A stretch of DNA of 64,000 bases from Gemmatimonadota bacterium (GCA_016194585.1 JACQBG010000005.1:1-64000), one strand, 5' to 3'. Positions 7,347 through 17,609 are shown, numbered from the stretch's first letter. A program made the numbers and translations. Notes: generated by a model not told the origin, from the letters alone.

Positions 7347-8697
7347 CCGGCGCCGGCGGGTTTGCCGACGGCGTCACGTCGAGCGGGAGCGACACGGTGA
7401 ACGTCGAGCCCTGGCCGGGCGCCGACTCCAGCGTGATGTCGCCGCCGAGCAACCGGGCGAGGCCACGCGACAGCGCGAGCCCCAGCCCGGACCCACCGAA
7501 CCTGCGCGTCGCCGTCCCGTCGACCTGCCGGAACTCGTCGAACACCACCGCCTGGTTCGCGGGATCGATGCCGATGCCGGTATCGATTACGCGGTATTCG
7601 ACGCGGCCGTTGGCGACGCCCACCGAGACCCGCACTTCCCCCTCGGTGGTGAACTTGAAGGCGTTCGAGAGCAAGCTAACGAGGATGCGCGTGATTTTCC
7701 TCCGGTCGCTGTGCACCGGCGGCAACGCCAGCACCGGCTCTTCGGCGACCAGCTGCACGCCGTCGGCGAGCCCCTTGGCGGCCCGGATCGCGTCGCGGAG
7801 CGGCACGCGCGGGTCGAAGTCCTCCGCCGTCACCTCGAGCGTGCCGCGCCGCAGCGCCGTGTACTCGAGCAGGGCGTCGACCACTTCGAGCAGCCGCTCG
7901 CTCGCCGCCCGCGCGTGCGCGACCTCGTCGGCCTGCTCGGTGGAGAGCGGTCCCGAGACCTGCTCGTGCAGCAGCGAGAGGTAGCCCATCACCGCCGTCA
8001 GCGGCGTACGCAGTTCGTACGACACGTTCGCGAGGAACTCGTCCTTCACTCGCCGCGCCTCGACCACGGCGAGGTACTGCCGCTCGAGCTCCGCGTTCGA
8101 CTCGACGAGCGCCGCGTTGGCGCGGCGCAGTTGGTCGATGAGCTCCGCCTTCTCCGCCGTCGCCGCCATCTGGTCGGCGACGATCCGCAGCAGGCCGCGC
8201 TTCTCCGCCGTGAACTCGCCGGCGTCGGTGAAGTAGAACGCGACCGTGCCGAGCACCCGCGACGCCGTCTGCAGCGGGAGCGCCACGATGGCGCGGAAGC
8301 CGATCTCGCGCGCGACGTCGTGCCAGTCCTCGAGGTCCGGGTCGGCGAAGACGTCGGGGATCTCGATCGCGCGGCGTTCGCTCGCCGCCTCGCCGCTCGG
8401 CCCGAACCCCACGCGCACGCGGATCTCGCCCAGCCACGGGCGCATCTTCTCCGGCCAGTTGAACGCCGCGGCGAGTTTCATCAGCTCCGACGCGCCGTCG
8501 ACGAGATACACCGACGCGAACGACGCGCCGACCACCGGACTCACGCGGTCGAGCGCGAACTGGAAGACTTCCTCGGGCCGGTCCGCACGCAGGAAGGCGT
8601 GCACGATCTCCCGCACGGCGAGCAACTCGCGATGCCCCGCCGGCTCGATCGCGGGCGGCGGGGGTGGGGTGCGGGAGACGTATCGGCGGCGGGCCAC
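7336..8697 (-). CDS. GAF-domain sensor histidine-kinase-like protein with Tyr at the phosphoacceptor site
   Basis: The 453-aa product has a GAF-type sensor at about 30-175, a coiled coil at 185-215, a HisKA-like dimerisation segment at 215-285 and a HATPase_c domain at 305-440. The ATP site is intact: N box Asn345, G1 'DTGIGI' at 372-377, and 'RFGGSGLGLAL' near 400. In the H box, however, the sequence reads 'NVSYELRTPL': residue 227 is Tyr, encoded by TAC, where kinases have His. No membrane helix is seen, so it is probably cytosolic. It heads the MoxR operon and starts at GTG. It may be a non-phosphorylating or atypical kinase, or an allosteric ATP-binding sensor. Confidence 0.9.
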   Translation of the reverse strand: MARRRYVSRTPPPPPAIEPAGHRELLAVREIVHAFLRADRPEEVFQFALDRVSPVVGASFASVYLVDGASELMKLAAAFNWPEKMRPWLGEIRVRVGFGPSGEAASERRAIEIPDVFADPDLEDWHDVAREIGFRAIVALPLQTASRVLGTVAFYFTDAGEFTAEKRGLLRIVADQMAATAEKAELIDQLRRANAALVESNAELERQYLAVVEARRVKDEFLANVSYELRTPLTAVMGYLSLLHEQVSGPLSTEQADEVAHARAASERLLEVVDALLEYTALRRGTLEVTAEDFDPRVPLRDAIRAAKGLADGVQLVAEEPVLALPPVHSDRRKITRILVSLLSNAFKFTTEGEVRVSVGVANGRVEYRVIDTGIGIDPANQAVVFDEFRQVDGTATRRFGGSGLGLALSRGLARLLGGDITLESAPGQGSTFTVSLPLDVTPSANPPAPDGV

Positions 8698-8828
8698 GGA
8701 GGGAAATTACCCGTCCGCGCCCAGCCCCGTGAGGGGAACCGGGGGATGGGTTGGAATCGGGCTCCCCGCACTCGATGGCAGGGCATATTGCACGGTAGTC
8801 CCGAAACGCCTCTCGCCCGAGCCACGGC

Positions 8829-9776
8829 ATGACCCTTTCCCGCCGCGCCATCCTGCTGCCGGCCGCGATCCTCGCGCTCGCCGCCCCGGCGCGCGCGCAA
8901 TCGCGCGACACGATGCGGCTGGCGGTGCCCGCTCCCGGGTCCCTCGGCTTCCTCGTCATGGGCGACTGGGGGCGCGACGGGCGCCGGCCGCAGCGCGACG
9001 TCGCCGAGCAGATGGGCGTCGCCGCGAAGGCGCTGGACGCGCGGTTCGTGCTCGTCACGGGCGACAACTTCTACCCCGACGGCGTGCGCGGCGTGCGCGA
9101 CCCCCAATGGCGCCGCTCCTTCGAGGACGTCTACACGGCGCCCTCGCTCGCCGTGGAATGGTTCGTGGCCCTCGGGAACCACGACTACCGCGGCGACCCC
9201 CAGGCTGAGGTCGACTACACGCGCACCAGCCGCCGCTGGCGCATGCCCGCCCGCTACTTCGCCGTCACGATGGCGGTCGCCCCGGGGGTGACCGCCGAGT
9301 TCTTCATCATCGATTCGAGCCCGTTCATCGAAGAGTACCGGCTCACGCCGTGGAAGTACCGGCTCGAGGGCACCGACCCTGCGCGCCAGCTCGCCTGGCT
9401 CGACAGCGCGCTCCGCGCGTCGAGCGCCAAGTGGAAGTTCATCGTCGGCCACCACAACGTCTACAGCGGCGACACGCGCACCGTCATCCCGTCGATGCAG
9501 CGGCTGCTCGTGCCGCTCATGAAGCGCTACGGCGTCACGGCGTATCTCTGCGGGCACGAGCACCATCTCGAGCACATCACCCGCGACGGCGCCGAGTTCA
9601 TCATCTCCGGCGGCGGCAGCGAAGGGAGCAAGTCGCGGACGCTCGGCACGGCCGGCACCCGCTTCGCCGCGCCGGGGCCGGGCTTCTTCGCGCTCTCGCT
9701 CGCTCGCGACTCGTTGCTCGTCCAGGCCATCGACGAGCGGGGCCGGCTGCTCTACCGCACGAGCGTCAGGCGCTGA
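8829..9776 (+). CDS. Secreted purple-acid-phosphatase-like metallophosphoesterase
   Basis: The 315-aa product opens with a Sec signal peptide ending near 'APARAQ' (residue 24). The metallophosphoesterase motifs are all present in order: 'GDWG' 45-48, 'GDNFY' 78-82, 'GNHDY' 116-120, 'VGHH' 206-209 and 'GHEHH' 242-246. Spacing and length match the small tartrate-resistant type-5 acid phosphatases, so it likely hydrolyses phosphomonoesters in the periplasm using a binuclear metal centre. It is divergently transcribed from the kinase-like operon. Its 3' end overlaps the end of the convergent aminotransferase gene by 11 bases. Confidence 0.92.
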   Translation: MTLSRRAILLPAAILALAAPARAQSRDTMRLAVPAPGSLGFLVMGDWGRDGRRPQRDVAEQMGVAAKALDARFVLVTGDNFYPDGVRGVRDPQWRRSFEDVYTAPSLAVEWFVALGNHDYRGDPQAEVDYTRTSRRWRMPARYFAVTMAVAPGVTAEFFIIDSSPFIEEYRLTPWKYRLEGTDPARQLAWLDSALRASSAKWKFIVGHHNVYSGDTRTVIPSMQRLLVPLMKRYGVTAYLCGHEHHLEHITRDGAEFIISGGGSEGSKSRTLGTAGTRFAAPGPGFFALSLARDSLLVQAIDERGRLLYRTSVRR

Positions 9777-10629
9777 CCGCCGCCTGGTAGAGTCGCGCTT
9801 CGAACGCCTCGCGCACCTTCGCGGTGAGCGCGCCCGCCTTCCCGTTCCCCACCGGACGGCCATCGAGCGTGATCACCGGGGTGACGTCGGTCGTCGAACC
9901 GCACACGAAGATCTCCGCCGCGCCGGCGAGCCGGTCGAACGGGATCGCCTCCTCGACCAGCGGGATGCCGAGCTCGCGGATCACCTCGACGATCACCTTG
10001 CGCGTGATGCCGGGGAGGATGCTCGGCGTGAGCGGGTGCGTGCGCAGCACGCCGTCGACCACGGCGAACACGTTCGTCGCGGCGCCCTCGGTGACGACAC
10101 CATCTTCGTGCAGGATCGCCTCGTACGCGCCGGCCTCGCTCGCCGCCTGCCTCGCGAGCACGTTGCCGAGCAGGTTCACCGTCTTCCAGTCGCGCCGCTT
10201 CCAGCGCAGGTCGGGATAGGTGATCGCCTTCACCCCCACCTCGCGCTGCGGGCGCGACACGTTGAGCTTCGACGCGACGACGAACACCGTCGGCGCCGTG
10301 CCGGCCGGGGGGAAATGGTGCGTGCGCGGCGCCACGCCGCGCGACACTTCGAGATAGAGGAAGGCCTCGCCGTCGGCGAGCCCGTTGTCGCGCACGAGCT
10401 TCTCGCACACTCCCTTGAGCGCCGCCACCTCGGCGGCGCCGAACGCGATGCGGAGCCCGGCGAGGCCGTTGACCATCCGCTCGGCGTGCGCATCCCACTC
10501 GAACATCCGCCCGTCGACCGCGCGCACCCCTTCGTAGATGCCGTCGCCGAAGATGAACCCGCGGTCCTCCACGGGGATGAGCGCCCGCTCGCGCGGGAGG
10601 TACTGGCCGTTCAGGTAGACGATGGTCAT
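9766..10629 (-). CDS. dat: D-amino acid aminotransferase (class IV PLP enzyme)
   Basis: The 287-aa protein is a fold-type IV aminotransferase. 'DRGFIFGDGIYEGVRAVDG' near residue 22-40 and 'DWKTVNLLGNVLAR' around the PLP lysine, Lys149, closely follow bacillary D-alanine aminotransferases. 'TEGAATNVFAV' and 'TPSILPGITR' complete the active site. It would interconvert D-alanine and 2-oxoglutarate with pyruvate and D-glutamate, feeding peptidoglycan synthesis. A branched-chain aminotransferase or 4-amino-4-deoxychorismate lyase is the alternative; the LLGNV context favours D-amino acid use. It lies 31 bases downstream of the peptidase gene and may share its transcript. Confidence 0.87.
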   Translation of the reverse strand: MTIVYLNGQYLPRERALIPVEDRGFIFGDGIYEGVRAVDGRMFEWDAHAERMVNGLAGLRIAFGAAEVAALKGVCEKLVRDNGLADGEAFLYLEVSRGVAPRTHHFPPAGTAPTVFVVASKLNVSRPQREVGVKAITYPDLRWKRRDWKTVNLLGNVLARQAASEAGAYEAILHEDGVVTEGAATNVFAVVDGVLRTHPLTPSILPGITRKVIVEVIRELGIPLVEEAIPFDRLAGAAEIFVCGSTTDVTPVITLDGRPVGNGKAGALTAKVREAFEARLYQAAVSA

Positions 10630-10660
10630 GACGGACTCGAAAGATGGAAGTGAGGAGGTC

Positions 10661-12172
10661 CTAACTCAGCATCTGCGTGATCGAGCGCACGAGCGGCGCG
10701 AAGGAGAGCGACTTCCCGGCGACGCGCCGCGCCTGCTCGTCGGCCAGCTCCTGCTGTCCCCACCCGAACAGCTCGCCCGCGATCCACGGGCCCGCGTGCG
10801 GGTTGCGCCACCAGTCGGCGTCGAACCGCTCGGTGAGCGACTCGCCGAGCAGCGCCTGCAGCTGCCACGCGCGCAGGTAGCGCGCCGCGTAGAAGCGCGG
10901 GTCGACGTCCACGAACGCGTCGGCGCGCTGGTACCGGAACCCCGTCGCTCCGGTGAGGATCTCGACATACAGGTCGGGGAGCGCGCTCCACGGCACGGCG
11001 CCGCCGTACAGCTGCGTCTCGTAGATGAGCTTCGCGCAGTACCGGCGCAGGAACTGCAGCTCCTCGAACCCCGCCGACCGCAAGTAGCGCCGCAGGTCGC
11101 CCTTGCCGAGGCGCGAATACCGCGCGAGCCACCCGGCGTCCTGCATCCGGTGGTCGAACAGCATCGCATAGCCCTCGGTCACGGAGTTGTCGCCGAGCCA
11201 GCGGTACTCGAAGGGGAGGTCGCGCCGCATGTTCGCGAAGTGCAGCGCATGGCCGAGCTCGTGGAGCAGCGTCTGCCAGTCGTTCTGTCCGCCGTGCGGC
11301 CGCAGCACAAGGTGCACCTCGTCGGGGATCCGCACCGGCGAGCAGAAGGCGCGCGCCCGCTTGCCGGGGCGCTCCGCCGTGTCGTAGCGCACGCGCCCGT
11401 CGGCGTCGGGGCTGATTCCCATCTCGGTCACCTGGCCACGCACGGCGGCTTCCATCGCGTCGGCGGGGAACGCGCCGTCGAACTCGGGAGCCCGCATCAG
11501 GGCGAGCGCGTCGGCGCGCGTCGCCTCCGACGGCGTGATGCCGAGCCCGCGCTTCAGGAATTCCGGGAGGACGTCGTCCCACATCGACTGCGTGTCGCGC
11601 AGGAACTGCTCGCATTCCGCGCGCAGCGCCGCGAGCGAGAGTCCCGACAGTCGCTCGAACGTCGCGATGTACGTCGGGGCGATCCCCGCCGCCTCGATGA
11701 GCGTCTTCTCGCGCTCCAGCCGCTCCTGCCGCATCGGCGCCAGTTCGGCGAGCACGAGCTTCGCGCGCGCGTCGTCGAGCGCGCGCCGCTCGCCGGCGTC
11801 GCGCGTGTTCGTGATCGTGATCGCCGCGCGCTGGTACGGCTCTTCGTATCCCTCGTTCCCTCTGATGACCGCCGCGCTCTCCCACGCGAACTCGCGCTCC
11901 TCGAGCGGGGCGAGCTCCCGCCCGACGCGCGACTCGAGCAGCCAGTCGGCGAGCATCCGCGCCGAGCGCTCGTCCTCGCTCCCGCGCGCGGCGCGCGCCA
12001 GCCGGTCGAGCGCGTCCTGCCACGCGTCGTCGCCGTATGCGCGCCGGTGCCGCTCGTAGATCGGCTGCAGCGAGGCCCCCGCCTTGAGCCCCGCGTGCGC
12101 GGCGTGGTACTCGGCCGAGACCTCGACGAGGAACGCCTCGCCGCGCGCGCGCAGCCCGGCGAGGTCGCTCAC
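10661..12172 (-). CDS. M3-like zinc metallopeptidase
   Basis: The 503-aa soluble protein is mostly helical and contains the gluzincin motif: 'HELGH' at 304-308 and a third ligand Glu333 in 'VTEGYAM', 25 residues on, as in thermolysin- and thimet-like enzymes. The C-terminal '[17 protein letters not shown]...AWQLQ' region also matches M3-type oligopeptidases, but the protein is shorter than classical PepF or Dcp (about 600-680 aa). No signal peptide is seen, so cytosolic peptide degradation is likely. The start is a GTG overlapping the glycyl-tRNA synthetase stop in a GTGA junction, which implies translational coupling. Confidence 0.85.
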   Translation of the reverse strand: MSDLAGLRARGEAFLVEVSAEYHAAHAGLKAGASLQPIYERHRRAYGDDAWQDALDRLARAARGSEDERSARMLADWLLESRVGRELAPLEEREFAWESAAVIRGNEGYEEPYQRAAITITNTRDAGERRALDDARAKLVLAELAPMRQERLEREKTLIEAAGIAPTYIATFERLSGLSLAALRAECEQFLRDTQSMWDDVLPEFLKRGLGITPSEATRADALALMRAPEFDGAFPADAMEAAVRGQVTEMGISPDADGRVRYDTAERPGKRARAFCSPVRIPDEVHLVLRPHGGQNDWQTLLHELGHALHFANMRRDLPFEYRWLGDNSVTEGYAMLFDHRMQDAGWLARYSRLGKGDLRRYLRSAGFEELQFLRRYCAKLIYETQLYGGAVPWSALPDLYVEILTGATGFRYQRADAFVDVDPRFYAARYLRAWQLQALLGESLTERFDADWWRNPHAGPWIAGELFGWGQQELADEQARRVAGKSLSFAPLVRSITQMLS

Positions 12173-13572
12173 GCGGCGGGCACCTTCGTGCTCTCCGCCG
12201 TCGCCAGGTCGGCGTCGAGATACTTGGCGATCACGTCCGCGACCTTCGACGTCGAGACGCGGATCTGCCCCATGTCGTCACGGAACCGGATCGTGACGTC
12301 GTCGTTCGCCGTCGAGTCGGGATCGATCGTGATGCCGAACGGCGTCCCCGCCTCGTCCTGACGGCGATAGCGGCGTCCGATCGCGCCGGCGTCGTCGTAG
12401 AACACCGGGAACTTCTTCCGCAGCGCGACCGCCAGCTTGTCGGCCATCTCCGGCTGCCCGTCCTTCTTCGTGAGCGGGAACACGCCGGCCTTGATCGGCG
12501 CGAGCCCGGGATGGAAGCCGAGCACCGTGCGCCCTTCCTGCTCCCCCGGCACCGCCTCTTCGCGGTACGCGTTCACGATCACCGCGAGCGTCACGCGGTC
12601 GGCGCCCACCGACGTCTCGACGACGTACGGCGTGTACCGGCGGTTCGCCACCTGGTCAGTGTACTCGAGCTTCTTCCCCGACGCCTCCTGGTGCCGGCTC
12701 AGGTCGAAATCGGAGCGATGGTGCACCCCCTCGATCTCCTGGAAGCCGAGCGAGCCGCCGAAGTCGAACTCGATGTCGAACGCCGCCTTGGCGTAGTGCG
12801 CGAGTTCCTGCGCCGAGTGCTGGTGGAAGTGCAGTCGTTCGGGAGCGAGGCCGAGCGAGAGATGCCACGCCATGCGTTGCGCCTTCCAGTACTCGAACCA
12901 CTCCATGTCCGTCTGCTTGCCTTCGGGTGCCTGTGGATCGACGAAGAACTGCATCTCCATCTGCTCGAACTCGCGCGTGCGGAACGTGAAGTTCCCCGGC
13001 GTGATCTCGTTGCGGAACGCCTTCCCGATCTGCGCGATGCCGAACGGCACCTTCTGCCGCGTCGCCTGCTGCACGTTCAGGAAATTCACGAAGATCCCCT
13101 GCGCCGTCTCCGGCCGCAGGTAGACGACGGCCGCCGAATCCTCGACGGGCCCCATCCACGTCTTGAACATCAGGTTGAACTGCCGCGGCTCGGTGAGCTG
13201 GCAGTCCGTGTGCTCGCCCGGCTTCTTGCTCGGCTTCCGCGGGCACTGCGCGTCCTGGATCTTGTCGGCGCGGAAGCGCGCCTTGCACGCCTTGCAGTCG
13301 ACGAGCGGGTCGGAGAAGCCGCTCACGTGGCCGCTCGCCTCCCACACCTTCGGATGCATGAGGATGGCGGCGTCGAGTCCTTCGACGTCATCGCGCTCGC
13401 GCACCATCGACTGCCACCAGCGCGCCTTGACGTTGTTCTTGAGCTCCACGCCGAGCGGACCGTAATCCCACACGGAACCGGTGCCGCCGTAGATCTCGGA
13501 CGACTGGAAGATGAAGCCGCGCCGCTTGGCCAGCGACACGAGTTTGTCCATCACGTCGGGGTAGGAAGACAT
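12169..13572 (-). CDS. glyS: Glycyl-tRNA synthetase, alpha2 type
   Basis: The 467-aa class II enzyme is of the homodimeric type shared by archaea, eukaryotes and some bacteria, not the alpha2beta2 GlyQ/GlyS type. It starts '[23 protein letters not shown]' and continues with the '[15 protein letters not shown]' motif 1 region, '[13 protein letters not shown]', '[12 protein letters not shown]' (motif 2) and the C-terminal anticodon-binding domain ending after '[21 protein letters not shown]'. Four cysteines around residues 93-125 probably form the zinc-bearing insertion of this type. It charges tRNA-Gly in the cytosol. Downstream it overlaps the M3-like peptidase by 4 bases. Confidence 0.97.
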   Translation of the reverse strand: MSSYPDVMDKLVSLAKRRGFIFQSSEIYGGTGSVWDYGPLGVELKNNVKARWWQSMVRERDDVEGLDAAILMHPKVWEASGHVSGFSDPLVDCKACKARFRADKIQDAQCPRKPSKKPGEHTDCQLTEPRQFNLMFKTWMGPVEDSAAVVYLRPETAQGIFVNFLNVQQATRQKVPFGIAQIGKAFRNEITPGNFTFRTREFEQMEMQFFVDPQAPEGKQTDMEWFEYWKAQRMAWHLSLGLAPERLHFHQHSAQELAHYAKAAFDIEFDFGGSLGFQEIEGVHHRSDFDLSRHQEASGKKLEYTDQVANRRYTPYVVETSVGADRVTLAVIVNAYREEAVPGEQEGRTVLGFHPGLAPIKAGVFPLTKKDGQPEMADKLAVALRKKFPVFYDDAGAIGRRYRRQDEAGTPFGITIDPDSTANDDVTIRFRDDMGQIRVSTSKVADVIAKYLDADLATAESTKVPAA

Positions 13573-13654
13573 GCTGAAATCTCGCCCCGGCGAGAGGCAA
13601 AGACTACCCCAAGGGCGCCTCCGGCGTCGTAACCCGCAGGGCGAGCCCGACCCC

Positions 13655-14239
13655 TCAGCGGCTCCGCTCCTCGCGCCGGTCCTCGCGCATCAGCGCCAGG
13701 AGCGCGCACGCCATCAGGAATCGCGGGTCCACGCCGCTGCGCGACGCGTGGATCGTGAGCCGGTACTCCTTGGTGAAGAGGCGGAACCGCTGGTCGATCG
13801 TGGCGACGGTCTCGCCGCCCACCTCGACGTGCCAGTGGCCCACCAGGATCGGCACGAGATGGCGAAGCATCGACCAGCCATCCTCGGTCATGATGCCGAT
13901 CTCCTGCTCGCTCTCCCCGAGCAGGTCCCACGTGTCGCGGACGATCGAACGGAAGCCGCGCGAGCGCAGCGTGCCGAGCCGGCGCCCGTCGTTCGGATCG
14001 GTCACGTCGTAGGCGAAGTTGATGGCGAGCGCCTGGCGCGCCTGGATCGCCGCCACCGCGTGCAGCATCGCCTCGTCCGCGAACAGCCGGAACTCCGTGC
14101 GCAGCCGCAGCAGCGGGTGTCGCACGAAGAGGACCATCGCGCCCCCCGCATCGTAGACACGGAACGTCCGATCGAAGAAGGAGAAGAACGGCCGCTTGAT
14201 GACGTACGCGGCGTCGGCAGCGAACGGTGGCGTGGCCAT
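13655..14239 (-). CDS. LURP-one/scramblase-like (tubby-fold) protein
   Basis: The 194-aa protein resembles the YxjI/LURP-one-related family, which shares a beta-barrel with tubby C-terminal domains and phospholipid scramblases. Typical features are '[28 protein letters not shown]', '[14 protein letters not shown]' and a final hydrophobic helix '[13 protein letters not shown]' near 170-185. Bacterial members are uncharacterised and probably bind membrane lipid. It lies 82 bases upstream of the glycyl-tRNA synthetase start on the same strand. It is 33 bases downstream of the M20 peptidase gene. Confidence 0.72.
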   Translation of the reverse strand: MATPPFAADAAYVIKRPFFSFFDRTFRVYDAGGAMVLFVRHPLLRLRTEFRLFADEAMLHAVAAIQARQALAINFAYDVTDPNDGRRLGTLRSRGFRSIVRDTWDLLGESEQEIGIMTEDGWSMLRHLVPILVGHWHVEVGGETVATIDQRFRLFTKEYRLTIHASRSGVDPRFLMACALLALMREDRREERSR

Positions 14240-14272
14240 GGCATCTCCGGTCGTGATGGGGCGCGACCCGTC

Positions 14273-15751
14273 CTACATCCTCGGGCCTGCGGTCACCCGC
14301 CGCACCACCGCGTCGAGGAAGTCCAGCCCCTCGTAGAACGAGCGCACCCGCAGCTTCTCGTCACGACCGTGCGCGTTGCTCTCGCCCGACTGCATGAAGA
14401 TGCCGCTCACCCCGAACGTCGGGATGCCGGCCCCCCGCAGGAAGGCGCCATCCGACGCGCCCGTGGACATCGTCGGGATCACCGGGATGTCGCCCCACAT
14501 CTTGCGCGTGAGGTCGGTCACCGCGTCGAGCAGCTGCGGGTCCACCGGGCTCGGCGCGCGTCCGAACTTCGGCGTCGACGTCTGCGTGAACGTGATCGCG
14601 ATGCCCGTGTCGGCCACGGCCTGCGTCAACCCCGCCATCACGGCCGCCGCGTTCGACGTCGGCGCCACACGGCAGTTCACGTTCGCCGTCGCGAGCGCCG
14701 GCAGGGCGTTGTACGCGTGGCCGCCGAACAGCCGCGTCGCGACGCAGGTCGTGCGCAGCATCGACGCGTAGCGCGGGTCCTTCGAGAGCGTCGCGGCCGC
14801 GGCCGCGTCGGCCGGGTTCGCGACGAGCGCCCGCATCGCCGCCGCCATCTCCGGCCGCGGCTCGACCTTGGCCGTCTGCGCGAAGAAGGGACGCGTCACC
14901 TCGTTCAGCTCCACCGGGAACACGTACTTCGACAACCGGCTGAGCCCTTCGGCCAGCTCGTAGATCGCGTTGTCGGGACGCGGCACGCTCGAGTGGCCAC
15001 CGGGGTTCCTCGTGGTGAAGGTGAAGTCGATGTACACCTTCTCCGCCGCGCCGATGGAATGGAGCACCGGCTTGTCGCCCTCCAGCAGTCCGCCGCCCCC
15101 CTCGTTCAGCGCATACGCCGCCTCGATCAGCGGACGGTGCGTCGCCAACAGCCACTCCACGCCGTTGCCGTCGCCCCCTTCCTCGTCCGCCGTCAGCGCG
15201 AGGATCACGTCGCGATCGGACGCATAGTGCTCGGCCTGCATCTGGAGCACGTTCGCCACGAACATCGCCGCCATCGCCTTGTCGTCGGAAGTGCCGCGCC
15301 CGAGGAAGTAGCCGCGCTCCTCCACGAGCGTGAAGGGATCGCGCGGCCAGTCGCCGCGGTTGGCCGCGACGACGTCGAGGTGCGCGAGCAGCAGGATCGG
15401 TTTGCGTGCCGCCGCGCCCCCCTTGCCGTGGTAGCGCACGACGAGATTGCCCTTCGTCGGCTTCCCGGGCGGGATGAGCAGCTGCACGTCGGCCGCGGGA
15501 AAGCCCGCGGCGCGGAAGCGCGACGCCATCGCCTCGGCGGCGCTCGTCACCGAGCCCACCGAGTCGACGGTGTTGATCTCCACCAGCTGCTGGTAGATCT
15601 CGCGCGCCAGGCGCTGATGCGCGCTCAAAGTGGCCGGGCCCGGTGGTGCCACCGGTTGGGCGAGGACCGGTGCGCTGCCGGCGAGCACGCCGGCGAGCAC
15701 GAACATCGTGGGCAGCGAGGTGCGCCGGAGCGCGGAAGCAAGACGGATCAC
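14273..15751 (-). CDS. Secreted M20-family metallopeptidase
   Basis: The start is placed at GTG 15751, giving 492 aa with a signal peptide ('RTSLPTMFVLAGVLAGSAPVLAQ', cleavage near residue 32). An upstream extension in frame is not signal-like. The M20 zinc site is visible: 'LLLAHLDVVAAN', 'FFLGRGTSDDKA'-type 'YFLGRGTSDDKAMAA', 'LTADEEGGDGNG' and a late 'TMSTGASDGAFLR'. The dimerisation domain lies between. It likely hydrolyses peptides or acylated amino acids in the periplasm. The substrate cannot be read from the sequence. It is divergent from the GH13 gene, 380 bases away. Confidence 0.93.
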   Translation of the reverse strand: MIRLASALRRTSLPTMFVLAGVLAGSAPVLAQPVAPPGPATLSAHQRLAREIYQQLVEINTVDSVGSVTSAAEAMASRFRAAGFPAADVQLLIPPGKPTKGNLVVRYHGKGGAAARKPILLLAHLDVVAANRGDWPRDPFTLVEERGYFLGRGTSDDKAMAAMFVANVLQMQAEHYASDRDVILALTADEEGGDGNGVEWLLATHRPLIEAAYALNEGGGGLLEGDKPVLHSIGAAEKVYIDFTFTTRNPGGHSSVPRPDNAIYELAEGLSRLSKYVFPVELNEVTRPFFAQTAKVEPRPEMAAAMRALVANPADAAAAATLSKDPRYASMLRTTCVATRLFGGHAYNALPALATANVNCRVAPTSNAAAVMAGLTQAVADTGIAITFTQTSTPKFGRAPSPVDPQLLDAVTDLTRKMWGDIPVIPTMSTGASDGAFLRGAGIPTFGVSGIFMQSGESNAHGRDEKLRVRSFYEGLDFLDAVVRRVTAGPRM

Positions 15752-15771
15752 GGGGCGATTCCGAAGAAGGG

Positions 15772-16014
15772 ATGCAGATCGGCTCCAGCTATTTGATCGA
15801 GCGCACGGGGGCACCGCAAGCACCGGCTCCACGCGGGCGCGACGCGCGCCTCGCGCTGCCGTCCGTGCACGAACCGCTGGACAGCGGCTTCGCCCCGCCG
15901 CCAGCGACGCTGCTCGCCGGCGCGCTCGCGCTGGCGGCCTGCGCCGGCTTCACGCTCGGCGTCGACTTCCCGCGATCGAACGCGCGCTTCTCGCGGCTCG
16001 CCGCCGCCGACTGA
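15772..16014 (+). CDS. Possible small membrane protein (80 aa), low confidence
   Basis: This is the only candidate gene in the 380-base gap between the M20 and GH13 genes. From ATG 15772 it encodes 80 aa with one hydrophobic stretch near residues 45-63 ('ATLLAGALALAACAGFTLGV') and a charged tail. A purine-rich 'GAAGAAGG' sits immediately before the ATG, too close to be a good ribosome binding site. I recognise no family, and a chance frame is quite possible in this GC-rich DNA. The rest of the gap, 16015-16131, shows nothing I can name. Confidence 0.3.
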   Translation: MQIGSSYLIERTGAPQAPAPRGRDARLALPSVHEPLDSGFAPPPATLLAGALALAACAGFTLGVDFPRSNARFSRLAAAD

Positions 16015-16131
16015 CGCCCAGGCCATCGCGTCAGGCGGCGGCCGGGTGCATTTTCATCAGAGCGAGCGGCCGTCGCCGGTCTCGCTGCGCACGCCGCGGA
16101 TTCTCACGCCTTCCCTCAGCGCTCACCCCGC

Positions 16132-17520
16132 ATGCGACTTCGTTTCCTTCCCCTCGCACTCCTCCTCGCGTGTGCTCCGCCGAAGCCGGCCGCCGCGCCC
16201 TCCGTCGCGCATGGATTCCACCCCGAGTGGTCGCGGAACGCCGTCCTCTACGAGGTGAACGTCCGCCAATACACGCCCGAGGGCACCTTCAACGCCTTCA
16301 CCAGGCAGATCCCGCGCCTCAAGGCGCTCGGCATCGACGTGCTCTGGATCATGCCCGTGCAGCCCATCGGCAAGGTCGAGCGCAAGGGGAGCCTCGGCAG
16401 CTACTACTCGATCGCCGACTACACGGCGGCGAACCCCGAGTTCGGCTCCATCGGCGATTTCAAGGCGCTCGTCGCCGCCGCGCACGCGCAGGGGATGCGC
16501 GTGATCCTCGACTGGGTCGCGAATCACACCGCGTTCGACCATCCGTGGACGAAGACACACCCTGACTGGTACGTGCACCGCGCCGACGGCTCCATCTCGC
16601 GCGCCATCGACGAGAAGGGAAAGGAGACCGACTGGAGCGACGTCGCGCAGCTCGACTACAAGAACGCCGCGATGCGCGCCGCGATGATCGGCGAGATGCG
16701 GTGGTGGCTCGACAACACCGGCATCGACGGCTTCCGCTGCGACGCCGCCGGCCTCGTGCCGCGCGACTTCTGGAAGACCGTGTCCGACACCTTCCGCCCC
16801 ACCCATCCGGGGCTGTTCCTGCTCGCCGAGTGGGAGGATCCCCGGCTGCACGAGTCGTTCGACATGACGTACGGCTGGGGACTCCACCATCTGCTCAACG
16901 ACGTCTCCCAGGGGAAGAAGGGGAGCTCCGACCTCGCGAAGTACTTCGCCGCCGAGGATTCGGCGTACGCGCCCGGCGACTTCCGCATGGACTTCACGAG
17001 CAATCACGACGAGAACAGCTGGAGCGGCACCGAGTTCGAGCGGATGGGAGAGAACCATCTGCCCTCGTTCGTCGTGAGCGCCACCGCGCAGCGCTCCATG
17101 CCCCTGCTCTACACCGGCCAGGAGGCGAGTCTGCGTAAGCGGCTGCGCTTCTTCGACAAGGACACGGTCGACTGGTCGGGCCCGTCGCTCGCTGCCTTCT
17201 ACCATGCGATCTTCGCGCTCAAGCACACGCAGCCCGCGCTGGGCAACGGGCCGTGGGGCGGCAAGCAGACCGCGCTCGCGACGAACGGCGGCGAGCGCGT
17301 GTACGCCTTCTCGCGCACGTTGGGCGAGAACACGGTGGCCGTCTTCGTGAACTTCGACCGCACGACCGCGCACGTCACCTACGACCGCTTCGGAGCGCCG
17401 GGGCGCTATACCGACTGGTTCAACGGAGCGCGGGTCGACCTCGGCGCGAGCGGCACCGTCGACATCCCGGCACACGGATGGCGCGTGCTCGTGCGTGGCG
17501 CGGCGACACGCGCGCCCTGA
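16132..17520 (+). CDS. GH13 alpha-amylase-family lipoprotein
   Basis: The 462-aa product carries a lipoprotein signal ('LPLALLLAC', lipid-attached Cys about residue 14). A GH13 (beta/alpha)8 barrel follows. The conserved regions are seen: 'ILDWVANHT' (region I), 'GFRCDAAG' with nucleophile Asp204 (region II), 'LLAEWED' with acid/base Glu233 (region III), and 'SNHDEN' with Asp293 (region IV). A C-terminal beta domain follows from about 390. It probably cleaves alpha-glucans at the outer surface or in the periplasm. The exact specificity is not determined. It is followed 89 bases later by the propeller-amidohydrolase gene. Confidence 0.93.
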   Translation: MRLRFLPLALLLACAPPKPAAAPSVAHGFHPEWSRNAVLYEVNVRQYTPEGTFNAFTRQIPRLKALGIDVLWIMPVQPIGKVERKGSLGSYYSIADYTAANPEFGSIGDFKALVAAAHAQGMRVILDWVANHTAFDHPWTKTHPDWYVHRADGSISRAIDEKGKETDWSDVAQLDYKNAAMRAAMIGEMRWWLDNTGIDGFRCDAAGLVPRDFWKTVSDTFRPTHPGLFLLAEWEDPRLHESFDMTYGWGLHHLLNDVSQGKKGSSDLAKYFAAEDSAYAPGDFRMDFTSNHDENSWSGTEFERMGENHLPSFVVSATAQRSMPLLYTGQEASLRKRLRFFDKDTVDWSGPSLAAFYHAIFALKHTQPALGNGPWGGKQTALATNGGERVYAFSRTLGENTVAVFVNFDRTTAHVTYDRFGAPGRYTDWFNGARVDLGASGTVDIPAHGWRVLVRGAATRAP

Positions 17521-17609
17521 CTGGCCGAAGGACCCCTGTCCGCCGTATGCTTGGTGCTTCCCCCGCCGGGCTCTTCCCGTACGCCCGGCCCTTTCGAGGT
17601 ATTCGACCG

